Assembly: GCA_964515335.1 (NCBI GenBank)
Contig: CAZETS010000024.1
Span: forward strand, 1 to 64,000
Direction of reading: 5' to 3'
Source: TMED88 sp964515335
GTDB lineage: Bacteria > Myxococcota_A > UBA9160 > UBA4427
Length of the DNA: 64,000 nucleotides
In this document: positions 26,951-36,006 of the stretch, in pieces
Position numbering within the stretch: the first letter of the stretch is position 1
How the letters are laid out: each line of letters starts with the position of its first letter
The notes under the pieces: model-generated
Seen by the model: only the letters and a program-made list of their open reading frames with translations
Databases searched by the model: none
Told to the model about the DNA's origin: nothing
Position numbers and translations under genes: made by a program

Positions 26951-29900
26951 ATGGAGTCGTCCGCGACGAGTCCCAGAGTGCGGGTCGGACGGGCGTCCCT
27001 CGGTGGTCTGCTCGCCGTGGCACTGCTGTGCGGCGCGGTCGGGTCGAGCCCCGCCGAAGCCCTGCCGAACGAACACGCCGGCATCGAGCTGGTCTTCATC
27101 CCGCTGGCCCCGGTCGTTCGGTCCGGCACCTGGCGGTCGTCGCCCGAGGCGGTGCGGCTGGGCCTGTCTCCGATGCGCTCGCCCCTCGAAGACGAGGCCG
27201 AGCGAGCGGCCCGGGTGGACGCGGTCTTCGGCGCCGTGCGGGACGACGACCCGGCGAGGCGTGAGGCGGCCCTCGACGCCGCCCGTCTCTTCGAGTCCGC
27301 GGGCGACGTCGAGGCCGCGCGCTTCGCGTATCTGCGCGCCATCGCGAACGGGGACGACGACCCGGCGACGTTCCGGGCGCTCGGGCGCGTGGCCCTCGCC
27401 ACCGGCGACGGCGTGCTCGCCGAGGCCGCTCAGCTCGGCGCCCTCGAGCGACTCGCTTCGGTGAGCGACCCGATCCTGTTCGTGGAGCTGCGGGCGAAGA
27501 TCCACCGCGATCTGGTCGTCGTGTATCGGCTGGATGGGCGCGCCCGCGACGCGGCCCTCGCCCTCGACGGCGCCGAGGGGCTCGCGCCCATGGACCGCAC
27601 CACCGCCCACTGGCTTGCGCGCCAGCGCTTCCCGCTCTCGCTCGTGCCGCCGCCATTCCCGGGTGCGCCCACGCCCGACTGGCCCGAACCGTCGCGGGAG
27701 TCCTGGTGGGCGATGACGTCGAGACTGGCCGGCGGAGCCTGGGATGCCGTGCCCGAGCCGCTGCGGGTGCGTGTGGCCGCCGCCACCGCGTGGTTGGTGG
27801 ACGACAGCCACCGGCGTACGGTCGTCACGGTGGCGATCGGGCTGATGGCTTTCGCTCTGCTGATGCGATTGATCCGGCAGCGCGGCGACCTGATCGTGAC
27901 GGTCGCGTACCCGGACGAGCTACGCGGCGTGTTCCGCATCCGGGTGTCGAGCGTTCGCGCGCGCCCGCGCAGGCCGTCGGAGAGCTGGCAGGCCGAAGTC
28001 CGCAAGGGCGGCGTGTCGACCCGTTACGAGCGGCATCTCGTCAACCGTGAGACCCAGTTCAATCGCCTGCTCACGCGGCGCTACGCGGTGACGGTGGAGG
28101 GCGTGCTGCTCGACCCCGAGACCGAGGAGTTGCTCGGCGACTTCTCCGAGTGCAAGGAGGTGCGGCTGCGGCACCGCCGCACCGTTCGCCTCGAGTTCGA
28201 CGCGCAGCCCGACGCCTGTCCGGTGGACGTCGACGTGTTCTGGCACGACAAGCCGGCCGAGGACGTGGCGGTGGTGGCCGTCGACCAGCCCGAGTCGCTG
28301 GTGCGATCACCCGAGCACCGCGTACGGCTCGGCCTCGACCTCGGGCGGCATCGGCTGGTGGTGGGCGCCGGCGATCGGGTGGTCGAGCGCGAGATAGACG
28401 TGCGCTCGTACCGGCCGACGCGAGTCAAGATGGACCTCGCCGGCGCCGAGGTGGTCTTCAAGGGCTGCCCGCCGGCCGTGAACCCGTATCTGCGCGGCGA
28501 GATCGAGGAGGTCGCCCACGCCCTCGAGCGCGACGGTCAGGCGGTGCTCGCCTACCGGATGCTGGCGCGGCACCACGCCGAGTGCGACGACCCGAGCCGC
28601 GCCGCCGACTTCTACGAGTCGGCCGGAGACACCCGTCAGGCCGCGCAGATCCGCGCAGAGATCGGCGAGTTCGTGCGCTCGGCGCGGCTGTACGGACAGG
28701 CCGGGCGGCCGCGCGAGGCCGCCGAGATGTGGCGGCGGGCCGGCAGCCTGGTGGAGGCCGGCCAGGCCTACGAGCGCGCGGAGGATCTCGAGGCGGCGGT
28801 CGAGTGCTACCGCGAAGCCAACGCGGTCGACAGCTGGATCGCCGTGCTCGAGCGGCGCGGGCGCATCTTCGAGGCGGCCAAGCTCGCCCTCGACGCCGAT
28901 CAGCGGCCGCGTGCGATCCGCCTCCTGCAGGTGATCCCGCCCGACGATCCCGACTTCACCGAGGCCAGCTGGCTGCTCGTCGGAGTATTCGAGCGCGAGC
29001 TGCACTTCGATCTCGCCGCCCAGAAGCTCGAGCAGCACATCGCGAGCCACCCCGCCCGCGGCGCACCGGCGGACCGCTACGCGAAGCTCGCCGAGCTGCA
29101 CGAGGGCGCCGGCCACATCGAGCGCGCGCTCGACGTGCTCGACGACCTGCGCCGTCGCGAGCCCACGTATCCCAACATCGCGTCTCGCATCGAGTCCCTC
29201 AAGAAGCAACGCAGCGCCGACCGCTTCGCGCAGACTACGGGTCTGGGCGCGGAAGCCACCGACGCGCCGACCGCCTTCGTGGCCGACCAGCGCTACGAGA
29301 TCCAGGGCGAGCTCGGCCGCGGCGGCATGGGGGTGGTCTTCGAGGCGCGCGACCGTCGGCTCGACCGGACCGTGGCGCTCAAGCGCCTGCCCGAGGACCT
29401 GCGGCGCCACCACCCGCGGGCCGTGCAGCTCTTCCTGCGCGAGGCCCAGGCCGCGGCGCGACTCAACCATCCGAACATCGTCACCGTCCACGACACCGAC
29501 CAGGAGGACGGACACTTCTTCATCACCATGGAGCTGCTCGACGGAGAGCCGTTCAACCGCATCCTGCGCCAGCGAGGCCGGCTGTCGGTGGCGCAGACCA
29601 TCACGGTGGGCCTGCAGGTGGCCTCGGCCCTCGAGTACGCCCACGGCCAGGGCGTGGTCCACCGCGACGTGAAGACCGCGAACCTCTTCCTCACCACCGA
29701 GAACGTCGTGAAGGTGATGGACTTCGGGCTCGCCAAGATGTTCGAGGAGGTGCGCGGCGGCACCACGGTGATCAGCGGCACGCCGTACTACATGTCGCCC
29801 GAGCAGATCCTCGGCGCCTCCGTCGATCAGCGGAGCGATCTCTACTCGCTCGGCGTCACGCTCTTCGAGCTGTCGACGGGGCGAGTGCCGTTCGCGCAGG

Positions 29901-30112
29901 GCGACATCGCGTATCACCACCGCCACACGCCACCGCCGGATCCGCGTGCCATCCGGCCCGACATGCCGGCGGCCTTCGCGAGGCTCTTGCTCCAGCTGCT
30001 CGAGAAGGACGTCGATGCGCGGGTGGGGAGCGCGAGCGAGCTGACGACCCGGCTCCGTGCGCTCCAACGCGATCTGCGTCCACCGCCTTCATCGCCGTCC
30101 GCCACGGCATGA
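26951..30112 (+). CDS. Membrane Ser/Thr protein kinase with C-terminal kinase domain and TPR-like regions
   Basis: 1053 residues from ATG 26951; in-frame starts at 26873 and 26819 would lengthen the n-region. The N-terminal signal-like helix is GGLLAVALLCGAVGSSPAEA. An extracytoplasmic helical-repeat part follows (about 35-285), then a TM helix (about 288-306, TVVTVAIGLMAFALLMRLI). After that come a beta-rich PEGA-like region, many TPR-like helices (about 510-760) and a complete kinase at the C-terminus: GRGGMGVVFEA (about 788-798), VALKRL, HRDVKTANLF (about 904) and DFGLAK (about 924). Most bacterial Hanks kinases are N-terminal, so this order is reversed. It is followed 36 bp later by a DsbA-like gene. 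Confidence 0.9.
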   Translation: MESSATSPRVRVGRASLGGLLAVALLCGAVGSSPAEALPNEHAGIELVFIPLAPVVRSGTWRSSPEAVRLGLSPMRSPLEDEAERAARVDAVFGAVRDDDPARREAALDAARLFESAGDVEAARFAYLRAIANGDDDPATFRALGRVALATGDGVLAEAAQLGALERLASVSDPILFVELRAKIHRDLVVVYRLDGRARDAALALDGAEGLAPMDRTTAHWLARQRFPLSLVPPPFPGAPTPDWPEPSRESWWAMTSRLAGGAWDAVPEPLRVRVAAATAWLVDDSHRRTVVTVAIGLMAFALLMRLIRQRGDLIVTVAYPDELRGVFRIRVSSVRARPRRPSESWQAEVRKGGVSTRYERHLVNRETQFNRLLTRRYAVTVEGVLLDPETEELLGDFSECKEVRLRHRRTVRLEFDAQPDACPVDVDVFWHDKPAEDVAVVAVDQPESLVRSPEHRVRLGLDLGRHRLVVGAGDRVVEREIDVRSYRPTRVKMDLAGAEVVFKGCPPAVNPYLRGEIEEVAHALERDGQAVLAYRMLARHHAECDDPSRAADFYESAGDTRQAAQIRAEIGEFVRSARLYGQAGRPREAAEMWRRAGSLVEAGQAYERAEDLEAAVECYREANAVDSWIAVLERRGRIFEAAKLALDADQRPRAIRLLQVIPPDDPDFTEASWLLVGVFERELHFDLAAQKLEQHIASHPARGAPADRYAKLAELHEGAGHIERALDVLDDLRRREPTYPNIASRIESLKKQRSADRFAQTTGLGAEATDAPTAFVADQRYEIQGELGRGGMGVVFEARDRRLDRTVALKRLPEDLRRHHPRAVQLFLREAQAAARLNHPNIVTVHDTDQEDGHFFITMELLDGEPFNRILRQRGRLSVAQTITVGLQVASALEYAHGQGVVHRDVKTANLFLTTENVVKVMDFGLAKMFEEVRGGTTVISGTPYYMSPEQILGASVDQRSDLYSLGVTLFELSTGRVPFAQGDIAYHHRHTPPPDPRAIRPDMPAAFARLLLQLLEKDVDARVGSASELTTRLRALQRDLRPPPSSPSATA

Positions 30113-30148
30113 CGAACGTCGCCTCGTGCGACGATCAAGGAGTCACCC

Positions 30149-30904
30149 TTGCAGCAGCAGCCGCAGAAGAAGAACGAACTCGCGAGCGCACTGGTGATCG
30201 GCTCGGTGATGCTGGCGGTGTCGCTGCTCGGGGCGAGCTGGTTCGTCGCGCAGGCGGTCGACCGGGCGTCGGGTCGGCTCGCGCTCGTCACCGTCGAGGT
30301 CGGCGACCTGGCGGGCGTGGGCGCCGAGGAGGGCGGCCGACCGGCGCCGGCGCAGCGGCAGGCCCGGCCCGATCCCGCGAAGCGTTACGAGATCGATCTC
30401 GGCCGGTCGCCCGCGCGCGGCGGAGATAAAGCAGCGGTGACGATCGTCGAGTGGTCGGACTTCCAGTGCCCCTTCTGCTCGCGGGTGTGGCCGACCCTCG
30501 CGCGCATCGAGAAGGACTACGGGGACGACGTGCGCATCGTCTTCAAGCACATGCCGCTGCCGATGCACACCAAGGCCCCGGCTGCCCACGCCGCCGCCGA
30601 GGCCGCGCACCGGCAGGGCCGCTTCTGGGAGATGCACGACCGGATCTTCGCCGCGCCGTCGAGCATGAATGGCGAGCAGTTCGGGATCTGGGCCCGGGAG
30701 ATCGGGCTGGACGTCGAGCGCTTCCAGCGCGACGTGGCGTCGGCCGACGTCAAGGCGTCGATCGACGCCGACATGTCGCAGGCCTCGAAGCTCGGGGTCG
30801 CCGGGACGCCGTCGTTCTTCATCAACGGCCGCTTCCTGTCCGGCGCGCAGCCCTACGAGTCGTTCAAGCGCATGATCGACGAGGAGCTCCGCAAGGCGTC
30901 CTGA
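30149..30904 (+). CDS. Membrane-anchored DsbA-family thiol-disulfide oxidoreductase
   Basis: 251 residues from TTG 30149, supported by AGGAG 7 nt upstream. An N-terminal signal anchor (about 12-34) tethers a periplasmic thioredoxin-like domain. Redox motif is CPFC (Cys107, Cys110) in EWSDFQCPFCSRVW; the cis-Pro loop is AGTPSFFING. The helical insert FWEMHDRIFA is typical of DsbA/DSBA-like thioredoxin_4 proteins (BdbD-like). It probably forms or isomerises disulfides in exported proteins. Located directly after a kinase gene and before a HAD gene; no DsbB is adjacent. Confidence 0.88.
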   Translation: MQQQPQKKNELASALVIGSVMLAVSLLGASWFVAQAVDRASGRLALVTVEVGDLAGVGAEEGGRPAPAQRQARPDPAKRYEIDLGRSPARGGDKAAVTIVEWSDFQCPFCSRVWPTLARIEKDYGDDVRIVFKHMPLPMHTKAPAAHAAAEAAHRQGRFWEMHDRIFAAPSSMNGEQFGIWAREIGLDVERFQRDVASADVKASIDADMSQASKLGVAGTPSFFINGRFLSGAQPYESFKRMIDEELRKAS

Positions 30905-30939
30905 CCGGACGGGCCGGATCGGGGCTAGGCTCTGAGTCG

Positions 30940-31701
30940 ATGGCGATTCGCGCGGTAGTCTTCGATCTCTTCGATACGCTCGTCGACCTGTTCGCGGAGA
31001 GCACGCCCCGTGCCGAGTGGGCGGGCCGGGTCGTCCCCCAGAGCGTCGTCGACCTGCACGGCCACGTCAGCCGGCACCACGAGATCGCGCCCGAGGACTT
31101 TCTCGGCCACATGCGCGACGTCGACCGGGAGCTGCGCGCGAGCCACTACGCGAAGGGGCTCGAGGTGCCGAGCGACCTGCGCTTCGGCAACCTCGTCGAC
31201 CGCCTCGGCATCGACTCCCCCGATCTGCGCGAGACGCTCGTCGATACCCACATGGGGGCGCTCGAGGCGCAGGTCGGTGTGCTCGATCACCACGTGAGCG
31301 TGATCGCCGAGCTCGGTCGACGAGCGCGCGTGGCCGTTTGCTCGAACTTCAGCCACTCGCCCACGGCGCTGCGTGTGCTCGCCGAGAGCGAGCTCGACGA
31401 ACACCTGCACGCCGTCGTGATCTCCGAGGACGTGGGCATCCGCAAGCCGCGCCCGGAGATCTTCGAGGCCGTCCTCGAGGCGCTCGGCACCGCGCCCGAG
31501 GAGACATTGCACGTCGGCGACAACCTCGACGCCGACGTTCGGGGCGCCGCCGCGCTCGGCGCGCGTACGGCCTGGATCACGCGGCGCGTGGCCGATCCCG
31601 AGCGGGCGCTCGCCGAGTTCGACGGTCCGGAGCCGGACTGGCGGATCGCCGATCTCGCGGAGCTGCTCGAGATCGTCCCAGACACCTCGCAGCCCGCGTG
31701 A
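30940..31701 (+). CDS. HAD-superfamily hydrolase (subfamily IA)
   Basis: 253 residues. Motif I is VVFDLFDTLVD with nucleophile Asp9. The +2 position is Phe rather than Asp, as in L-2-haloacid-dehalogenase-type members. Motif II is VCSNFS, motif III Lys is in IRKPRPEIF, and motif IV is HVGDNLDADVRGA. The cap domain lies between motifs I and II. The missing +2 Asp makes classical phosphatase chemistry less certain; a dehalogenase or atypical phosphatase is possible. Its stop overlaps the GTG of rsmE, so they are translationally coupled. Confidence 0.88.
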   Translation: MAIRAVVFDLFDTLVDLFAESTPRAEWAGRVVPQSVVDLHGHVSRHHEIAPEDFLGHMRDVDRELRASHYAKGLEVPSDLRFGNLVDRLGIDSPDLRETLVDTHMGALEAQVGVLDHHVSVIAELGRRARVAVCSNFSHSPTALRVLAESELDEHLHAVVISEDVGIRKPRPEIFEAVLEALGTAPEETLHVGDNLDADVRGAAALGARTAWITRRVADPERALAEFDGPEPDWRIADLAELLEIVPDTSQPA

Positions 31702-32408
31702 ACCTCGTCCTCCTCGAGCCCGAGGACTTCGTCGGTGAGACGCGGGCGCGACTCTCGGCGCGCCACCACGCGCACGTGACACGGGTGCTGCGGGCGGACG
31801 TCGGTGACGAGATCGTCGTGGGCCGGGTGGGCGGAGCCGTCGGCCGCGGCAGGGTCGTGGCGGGCGCGGACGGCGCGCTGCTGCTCGACGTCGAGCTCGA
31901 CCGCCCGCCGCCGCCGCCGATGCCGGTCACGCTGGTGCTCGCCCTGCCGCGGCCGCCCGTGCTGCGGCGCGTGCTCTCGGGCGTCACCGCGATGGGCGTG
32001 AAGCAAATCGTGCTGCTCGGAGCGCGGGCGGTCGAGAAGAGCTTCTGGCAGAGCCACGCACTTCGCGCCGAGGCCGTGCGCGAGCAGCTGGTGCTTGGCC
32101 TCGAGCAGGCCCGCGACACGGTGCTGCCCGAGGTGTTGCCGCGCCGGCGCTTCCGTCCGTTCGTCGAGGACGAGCTGCCCGCGTTGCTCGAGGGAGCCGC
32201 GGGCTTCGTCGCGCACCCCGCGCCCCGAACCGCTCCGGCCGGGTCCGTCGAAGAGCCTGCGCTACTCGCGGTCGGCCCGGAGGGCGGTTGGAGCGATCAC
32301 GAGCTCGAGCTGCTCGTGGCGGCGGGGCTCGCCCCGCTCGGGCTCGGCGAGCGGCCACTGCGCGTCGAGACTGCTGTGCCGGCCCTGCTCGCTCGCTTCG
32401 TCCGATAG
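31698..32408 (+). CDS. rsmE: 16S rRNA (uracil-1498-N3)-methyltransferase RsmE
   Basis: SPOUT-class enzyme that methylates U1498 of 16S rRNA. 236 residues from GTG 31698, which overlaps the HAD stop (GTGA). N-terminal PUA-like part has RHHAHVTRVLRADVGDEIVV. The SPOUT knot carries LVLALPRPPVLRRVLSGVTAMGVKQIVLL and the signature VGPEGGWSDHELELL, with a final LGLGERPLRVETAVPALLA. All hallmark motifs are present. Its last 147 nt overlap, on the other strand, the 3' end of the DUF5658 gene. Confidence 0.9.
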   Translation: MNLVLLEPEDFVGETRARLSARHHAHVTRVLRADVGDEIVVGRVGGAVGRGRVVAGADGALLLDVELDRPPPPPMPVTLVLALPRPPVLRRVLSGVTAMGVKQIVLLGARAVEKSFWQSHALRAEAVREQLVLGLEQARDTVLPEVLPRRRFRPFVEDELPALLEGAAGFVAHPAPRTAPAGSVEEPALLAVGPEGGWSDHELELLVAAGLAPLGLGERPLRVETAVPALLARFVR

Positions 32409-32984
32409 GCGCGCCGACTCGTGGCCGGGCCCCTGACGGGGGTCGACGCCCGAAGCGATCAACGCGAAGTGGTAGAGGATGAGCAGCGAGTAGATGCCCG
32501 CGAGCGACCACAAGCCGATGCGTGCCAGCGGGAAGTTCTTGTGCACGACGAGCAGCAGCAACCACAGGCCGACCACGAGGCACTTCTGCGCCAGGAAGGC
32601 GCCGTCGCCGATCTCGAGCAGCCACGCCATCACCGGGTTGCCCTCGGCGCCGCCGCGCCGCAGCCAGATCAACGTGAAGAGCGCGTCGAAGATGTTCAGC
32701 AGCAGGATCGAGAGGACGAGCAGCACGTCGCGGCGCGTGAACCGGTCGACGTAGATGTACTCGCGCTCGCCGGCGCGGCGTCCCTGCCGGCGCCGGCGGC
32801 GCCCCGTGAAGGCGCTCCAGAACGGCGTCGGCTCCTGGCGGCGGTCGGTCGCGACGCGGCACTCGACGTAGGGCCAGGCGCCGCGGTCAGTGGCGGCCCG
32901 GCAGGCGTCTGCGTCGGAGCCCGGGGGCGAGCCGTCCTGGCCAGTGCTGCGGGGCGGCTGCCCCCCCGAGTCGTTCTGCGTCAA
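32262..32984 (-). CDS. DUF5658-like membrane protein
   Basis: 240 residues. The N-terminal ~75 residues are soluble, Arg- and Gln-rich. The domain DRFTRRDVLLVLSILLLNIFDALFTLIWLRRGGAEGNPVMAWLLEIGDGAFLAQKCLVVGLWLLLL resembles DUF5658, with 3-4 TM helices. The C-terminal ~49 residues run antisense through the end of rsmE and are unlike the rest, so the true protein may be short of this or use it as an accidental tail. Function unknown. Start ATG 32984 is uncertain. Confidence 0.65.
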   Translation of the reverse strand: MTQNDSGGQPPRSTGQDGSPPGSDADACRAATDRGAWPYVECRVATDRRQEPTPFWSAFTGRRRRRQGRRAGEREYIYVDRFTRRDVLLVLSILLLNIFDALFTLIWLRRGGAEGNPVMAWLLEIGDGAFLAQKCLVVGLWLLLLVVHKNFPLARIGLWSLAGIYSLLILYHFALIASGVDPRQGPGHESARLSDEASEQGRHSSLDAQWPLAEPERGEPRRHEQLELVIAPTALRADRE

Positions 32985-33163
32985 AGCGGCCGGCTCCAGA
33001 GCGATCCGCGCCGCGTTGCGCAGCGGGACCCGAAGGCGGGGCCGCTGCTCGGCAGCAGCCCCGCACCCCGATGCCTATCGGTCGCTCCGTCGCCTGGCCG
33101 AAGCCGGTCGCCGTGCCGAGCGGCACTCGACCGGCAGCCCGCCGGCAGCTTCGATGCGAATTC

Positions 33164-34360
33164 TCAGGCTGCCTCGAAGAGCGAGGCCAGGCCCTGTCCG
33201 CCACCGATGCACATGGTGACGATGCCGTAGCGCTTGCCCTGGCGCTTGAGCTGGCGCAGCAGCAGGCCCGTCATGCGCGAGCCCGTCATGCCGAAGGGGT
33301 GGCCGATCGAGATCGAGCCGCCGCTCGGGTTGAGCTTCTCGTTCGGGATCTCGAGCTTGCGCTGGCAGTAGAGCAGCTGCGAGGCGAACGCCTCGTTGAG
33401 CTCGACGATGTCGATGTCGTCCATGGTCAGGCCGTGTCGCTCGAGCAGCTTGGGCACGGCGAAGACCGGGCCGATGCCCATCTCCTCGGCCCCGCAGCCG
33501 GCCACCGCAGTGCCGCGGTAGATGCCGAGCGGCTCGACGCCGAGCTGCTTGGCGCGGTCCGCCGACATCAGCAGGGTCGCCGAGGCGCCGTCGGAGAGCT
33601 GCGAGGCGTTGCCGGCCGTCACGGTGCCGCCCTCCTCCTGGGGCTTGAAGACCGGCTTCAGCGAGCCGAGGCCCTCGAGCGTGGTGCTCGGGCGGTTGCA
33701 TTCGTCCTTGTCGACCGTGACGTCCTCGTCGTAGGGCTCCTCGCCCTTCTTCATCACCTTGCAGGTGACCTTCATCGGGGCGATCTCTTCCGCGACGTAC
33801 CCCGCATCCGAAGCCGCCGCGTAGCGCTGCTGGCTCTGCAGCGAGTAGGCGTCCTGGTCCTCGCGCGAGATGTCGTAGCGCTCGGCGACGATCTCGGCCG
33901 TGATGCCCATCGGGTAGTAGAGGCCCGGGAAGCGCTCCTTGGCCGCCGCGTTCGCCAGGCGGGTCGTGTTCTGTGTGCCGTCCTGCATCATCGTGATGGT
34001 TTCGACGCCGGCACCGATTGCCACGTCCGCACCCTCGTTGATGATCTGGTGGGCGGCCATCGCGACGGCCTGCGAGCCCGACGAGCAGAAGCGGTTCACC
34101 GTGGTGCCCGCGACCTCCTTGGGGAAGCCGGCTGCCATCGCGGCGATACGGGCCATGTTCATGCCCTGACAGCCTTCAGGGAAGCCGGTGCCGACGATGA
34201 CGTCCTCGATCTCACCGGGGTCGACCTGCGAGTTGCCCGCGACCACCTCGCGCAGGGTGTGGGCGAGGTAATCGACCGGCTCGGTGATGTTGAACGAGCC
34301 GCGGTGGGCCTTGGTGAGTCCAGTGCGCAGGCTGTCGACGATGACGGCTTCTCGGGCCAT
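33164..34360 (-). CDS. Thiolase (acetyl-CoA C-acyltransferase)
   Basis: 398 residues, normal length. Degradative or biosynthetic thiolysis/Claisen condensation of 3-ketoacyl-CoA. Nucleophile Cys92 (NRFCSSGSQAV), His354 (SIGHPFGMTG) and Cys384 (TMCIGGGQG) complete the active site; NEAFA is also present. Start ATG 34360 follows GGAGGA. The middle loop (DEDVTVDKDECNRPSTTLEGLGSLKPVF) is of the FadA/AtoB kind. It would close a beta-oxidation spiral with the acyl-CoA dehydrogenases and 3-hydroxyacyl-CoA dehydrogenase elsewhere in the window. A terminator of the upstream amidase gene separates the two transcripts. Confidence 0.94.
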   Translation of the reverse strand: MAREAVIVDSLRTGLTKAHRGSFNITEPVDYLAHTLREVVAGNSQVDPGEIEDVIVGTGFPEGCQGMNMARIAAMAAGFPKEVAGTTVNRFCSSGSQAVAMAAHQIINEGADVAIGAGVETITMMQDGTQNTTRLANAAAKERFPGLYYPMGITAEIVAERYDISREDQDAYSLQSQQRYAAASDAGYVAEEIAPMKVTCKVMKKGEEPYDEDVTVDKDECNRPSTTLEGLGSLKPVFKPQEEGGTVTAGNASQLSDGASATLLMSADRAKQLGVEPLGIYRGTAVAGCGAEEMGIGPVFAVPKLLERHGLTMDDIDIVELNEAFASQLLYCQRKLEIPNEKLNPSGGSISIGHPFGMTGSRMTGLLLRQLKRQGKRYGIVTMCIGGGQGLASLFEAA

Positions 34361-34398
34361 GTGTTCCTCCGTGGGGGCGCTGTGATCGCAGTGGTCAG

Positions 34399-34433
34399 AA
34401 AAATCGGGCCCCGAGCATAACGCTTCGGGGGCC
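34399..34433 (-). terminator. Rho-independent terminator downstream of the amidase gene
   Basis: On the minus strand GGCCCCCGA and TCGGGGCC form a GC-rich stem around AGCGTTATGC, followed by CGATTTTTCT. It ends the amidase transcript before the thiolase gene starts 39 bp further on. Confidence 0.7.
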
Positions 34434-34473
34434 GCCTGGTGGCGGCGCCGGCGAGCGGGTCCGCCGGGCGCGA

Positions 34474-35898
34474 CTAGGCGCCCGGCCGCCGGTCCGCCCA
34501 GGGCCGGGCCGCCTCGAGCTGGCCCGCGAGGCGGTACAGTGCGCCCTCGTCGCCGAATCTGCCCACGAGCTGCACGCCGATCGGCAGGCCCTCCGGGCTC
34601 CAGAACAGCGGCACCGACATGGCGGGGTGGCCCGAGGCGTTGAAGACCTGCGTGAAGCCCACCGCCTGCAGGACCGATGGCGTCATCGTGGCGAGGTCCG
34701 TGTTGAGCAGCGACTGCACGCCGAGCTTCTCGGGCGGCGCGCCGAGAGTGGGTGAGAGGATCGCGTCGTAGTCGGCCAACCAGGCGTCGATCTGCCGGCC
34801 GATGGCATGGATCCCGCGGATCGCCCGCGCGTAGTCGACGCCGCTGCGCTCCCGGGCGCGGGCGAGCATGAGCCGCGTGAACGGCTCGACGTCGTCGTCG
34901 CGGAGCGGGCGGCCGAGCTGCGCGGCCTTGTCGTCGAGGGTGGCGACGAGGTTCGAGCCCATGACGGTCTGGCTCGAGTGGGCGAGCAGCTCGCGATCGA
35001 CCGCGATCTGCACCGGCTCGACGTGGTGGCCGAGCGACTCGAGCAGCCGGCCGGCGTCCTCGGCGGCCTCGACGCAGACGGGATGGGCCACGGTGCCGTT
35101 CAGGGGCCGGGTGAGGAGCGCGATTCGAAGCGTTCCGGGGTCGCGTCCGACCTCTTGGAGATACGGACGCTGCTTGGGCGGCGCCCAGTAGGGAGATCCG
35201 ACCTCGGGCCCTTCGCTCGCGTCGAGCAGCGCCGCGTTGTCGCGCACCGATCGCGAGAGCGCGTGCACGGTCGACATGCCGCTCCAGCCCTCCCCGGCGT
35301 CCGGGCCGAAGGGCGTGCGCCCGCGTGTGGGCTTCATGCCGAACAGGCCGCAACACGACGCCGGGATGCGGATGGATCCGCCTCCGTCACTCGCGTTCGC
35401 GAGGGGGACGATGCCGGCCGCCACCGCCGCGGACGCTCCGCCCGAGGATCCGCCGGCAGTGTGCTCGGTGTTCCAGGGGTTGCGGGTCTGGCCGAAGAGC
35501 GACGACTCGGTGGTGGTGGTGAGCCCGAACTCAGGCGAGGCCGAGCGTCCGAAGGTGACGAGGCCCGCCCGGTGGTAGCGGGTGACGAGCTCGCTGTCGT
35601 GGTCGGCGACGTGCTCGGCGAAGAGCCGGCAGCCGTTGGTGGTGCGCTGTCCGGTGATCTGCAGGGCCAGGTCCTTGACGAGGAACGGCACGCCACGAAA
35701 CGGTCCGTCGGGCAGGCCGTGCGCGATGGCCTCTCGCGCGTAGTCCTCCATCCCGATCACCACGGCGTTGATTCCGGGATTGCGCGCCGCGGTGCGCTCG
35801 AGGGCCGCTTCGAGCAGCGCCTCGGGCGTCACTTCACCGTTGCGGACCAGCTCGGCGAGGCCGAGAGCGTCGTAGGACTCGTACTCGGGAAAAGTCAC
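34474..35898 (-). CDS. Amidase (amidase-signature family)
   Basis: 474 residues from GTG 35898, which has AGGAA 7 nt upstream; an ATG at 35946 in the same frame has none. Ser-cisSer-Lys triad: Lys75 (FLVKDLA), Ser151 (TAGGSSGGASA) and Ser175 (DGGGSIRIPA), with the exact 24-residue spacing between the two serines. The family hydrolyses amide bonds of small molecules, including fatty amides, nylon oligomers and aryl amides. The rest (MKPTRGRTPFGP, SPEGLPIGVQLVG) is typical. It is cytoplasmic with no signal peptide. The substrate cannot be deduced. Ends with a good terminator. Confidence 0.92.
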   Translation of the reverse strand: MTFPEYESYDALGLAELVRNGEVTPEALLEAALERTAARNPGINAVVIGMEDYAREAIAHGLPDGPFRGVPFLVKDLALQITGQRTTNGCRLFAEHVADHDSELVTRYHRAGLVTFGRSASPEFGLTTTTESSLFGQTRNPWNTEHTAGGSSGGASAAVAAGIVPLANASDGGGSIRIPASCCGLFGMKPTRGRTPFGPDAGEGWSGMSTVHALSRSVRDNAALLDASEGPEVGSPYWAPPKQRPYLQEVGRDPGTLRIALLTRPLNGTVAHPVCVEAAEDAGRLLESLGHHVEPVQIAVDRELLAHSSQTVMGSNLVATLDDKAAQLGRPLRDDDVEPFTRLMLARARERSGVDYARAIRGIHAIGRQIDAWLADYDAILSPTLGAPPEKLGVQSLLNTDLATMTPSVLQAVGFTQVFNASGHPAMSVPLFWSPEGLPIGVQLVGRFGDEGALYRLAGQLEAARPWADRRPGA

Positions 35899-36006
35899 GG
35901 CGGGTTCCTCGGGGCACGGCGGCGGGGCGTGCCCGGTGCCGGGCACGGGGGACAGTCTAGAGGAGCGATCGGGCCCGGCGGGCGGTCGTCGCGGACGGCT
36001 CGCGGA

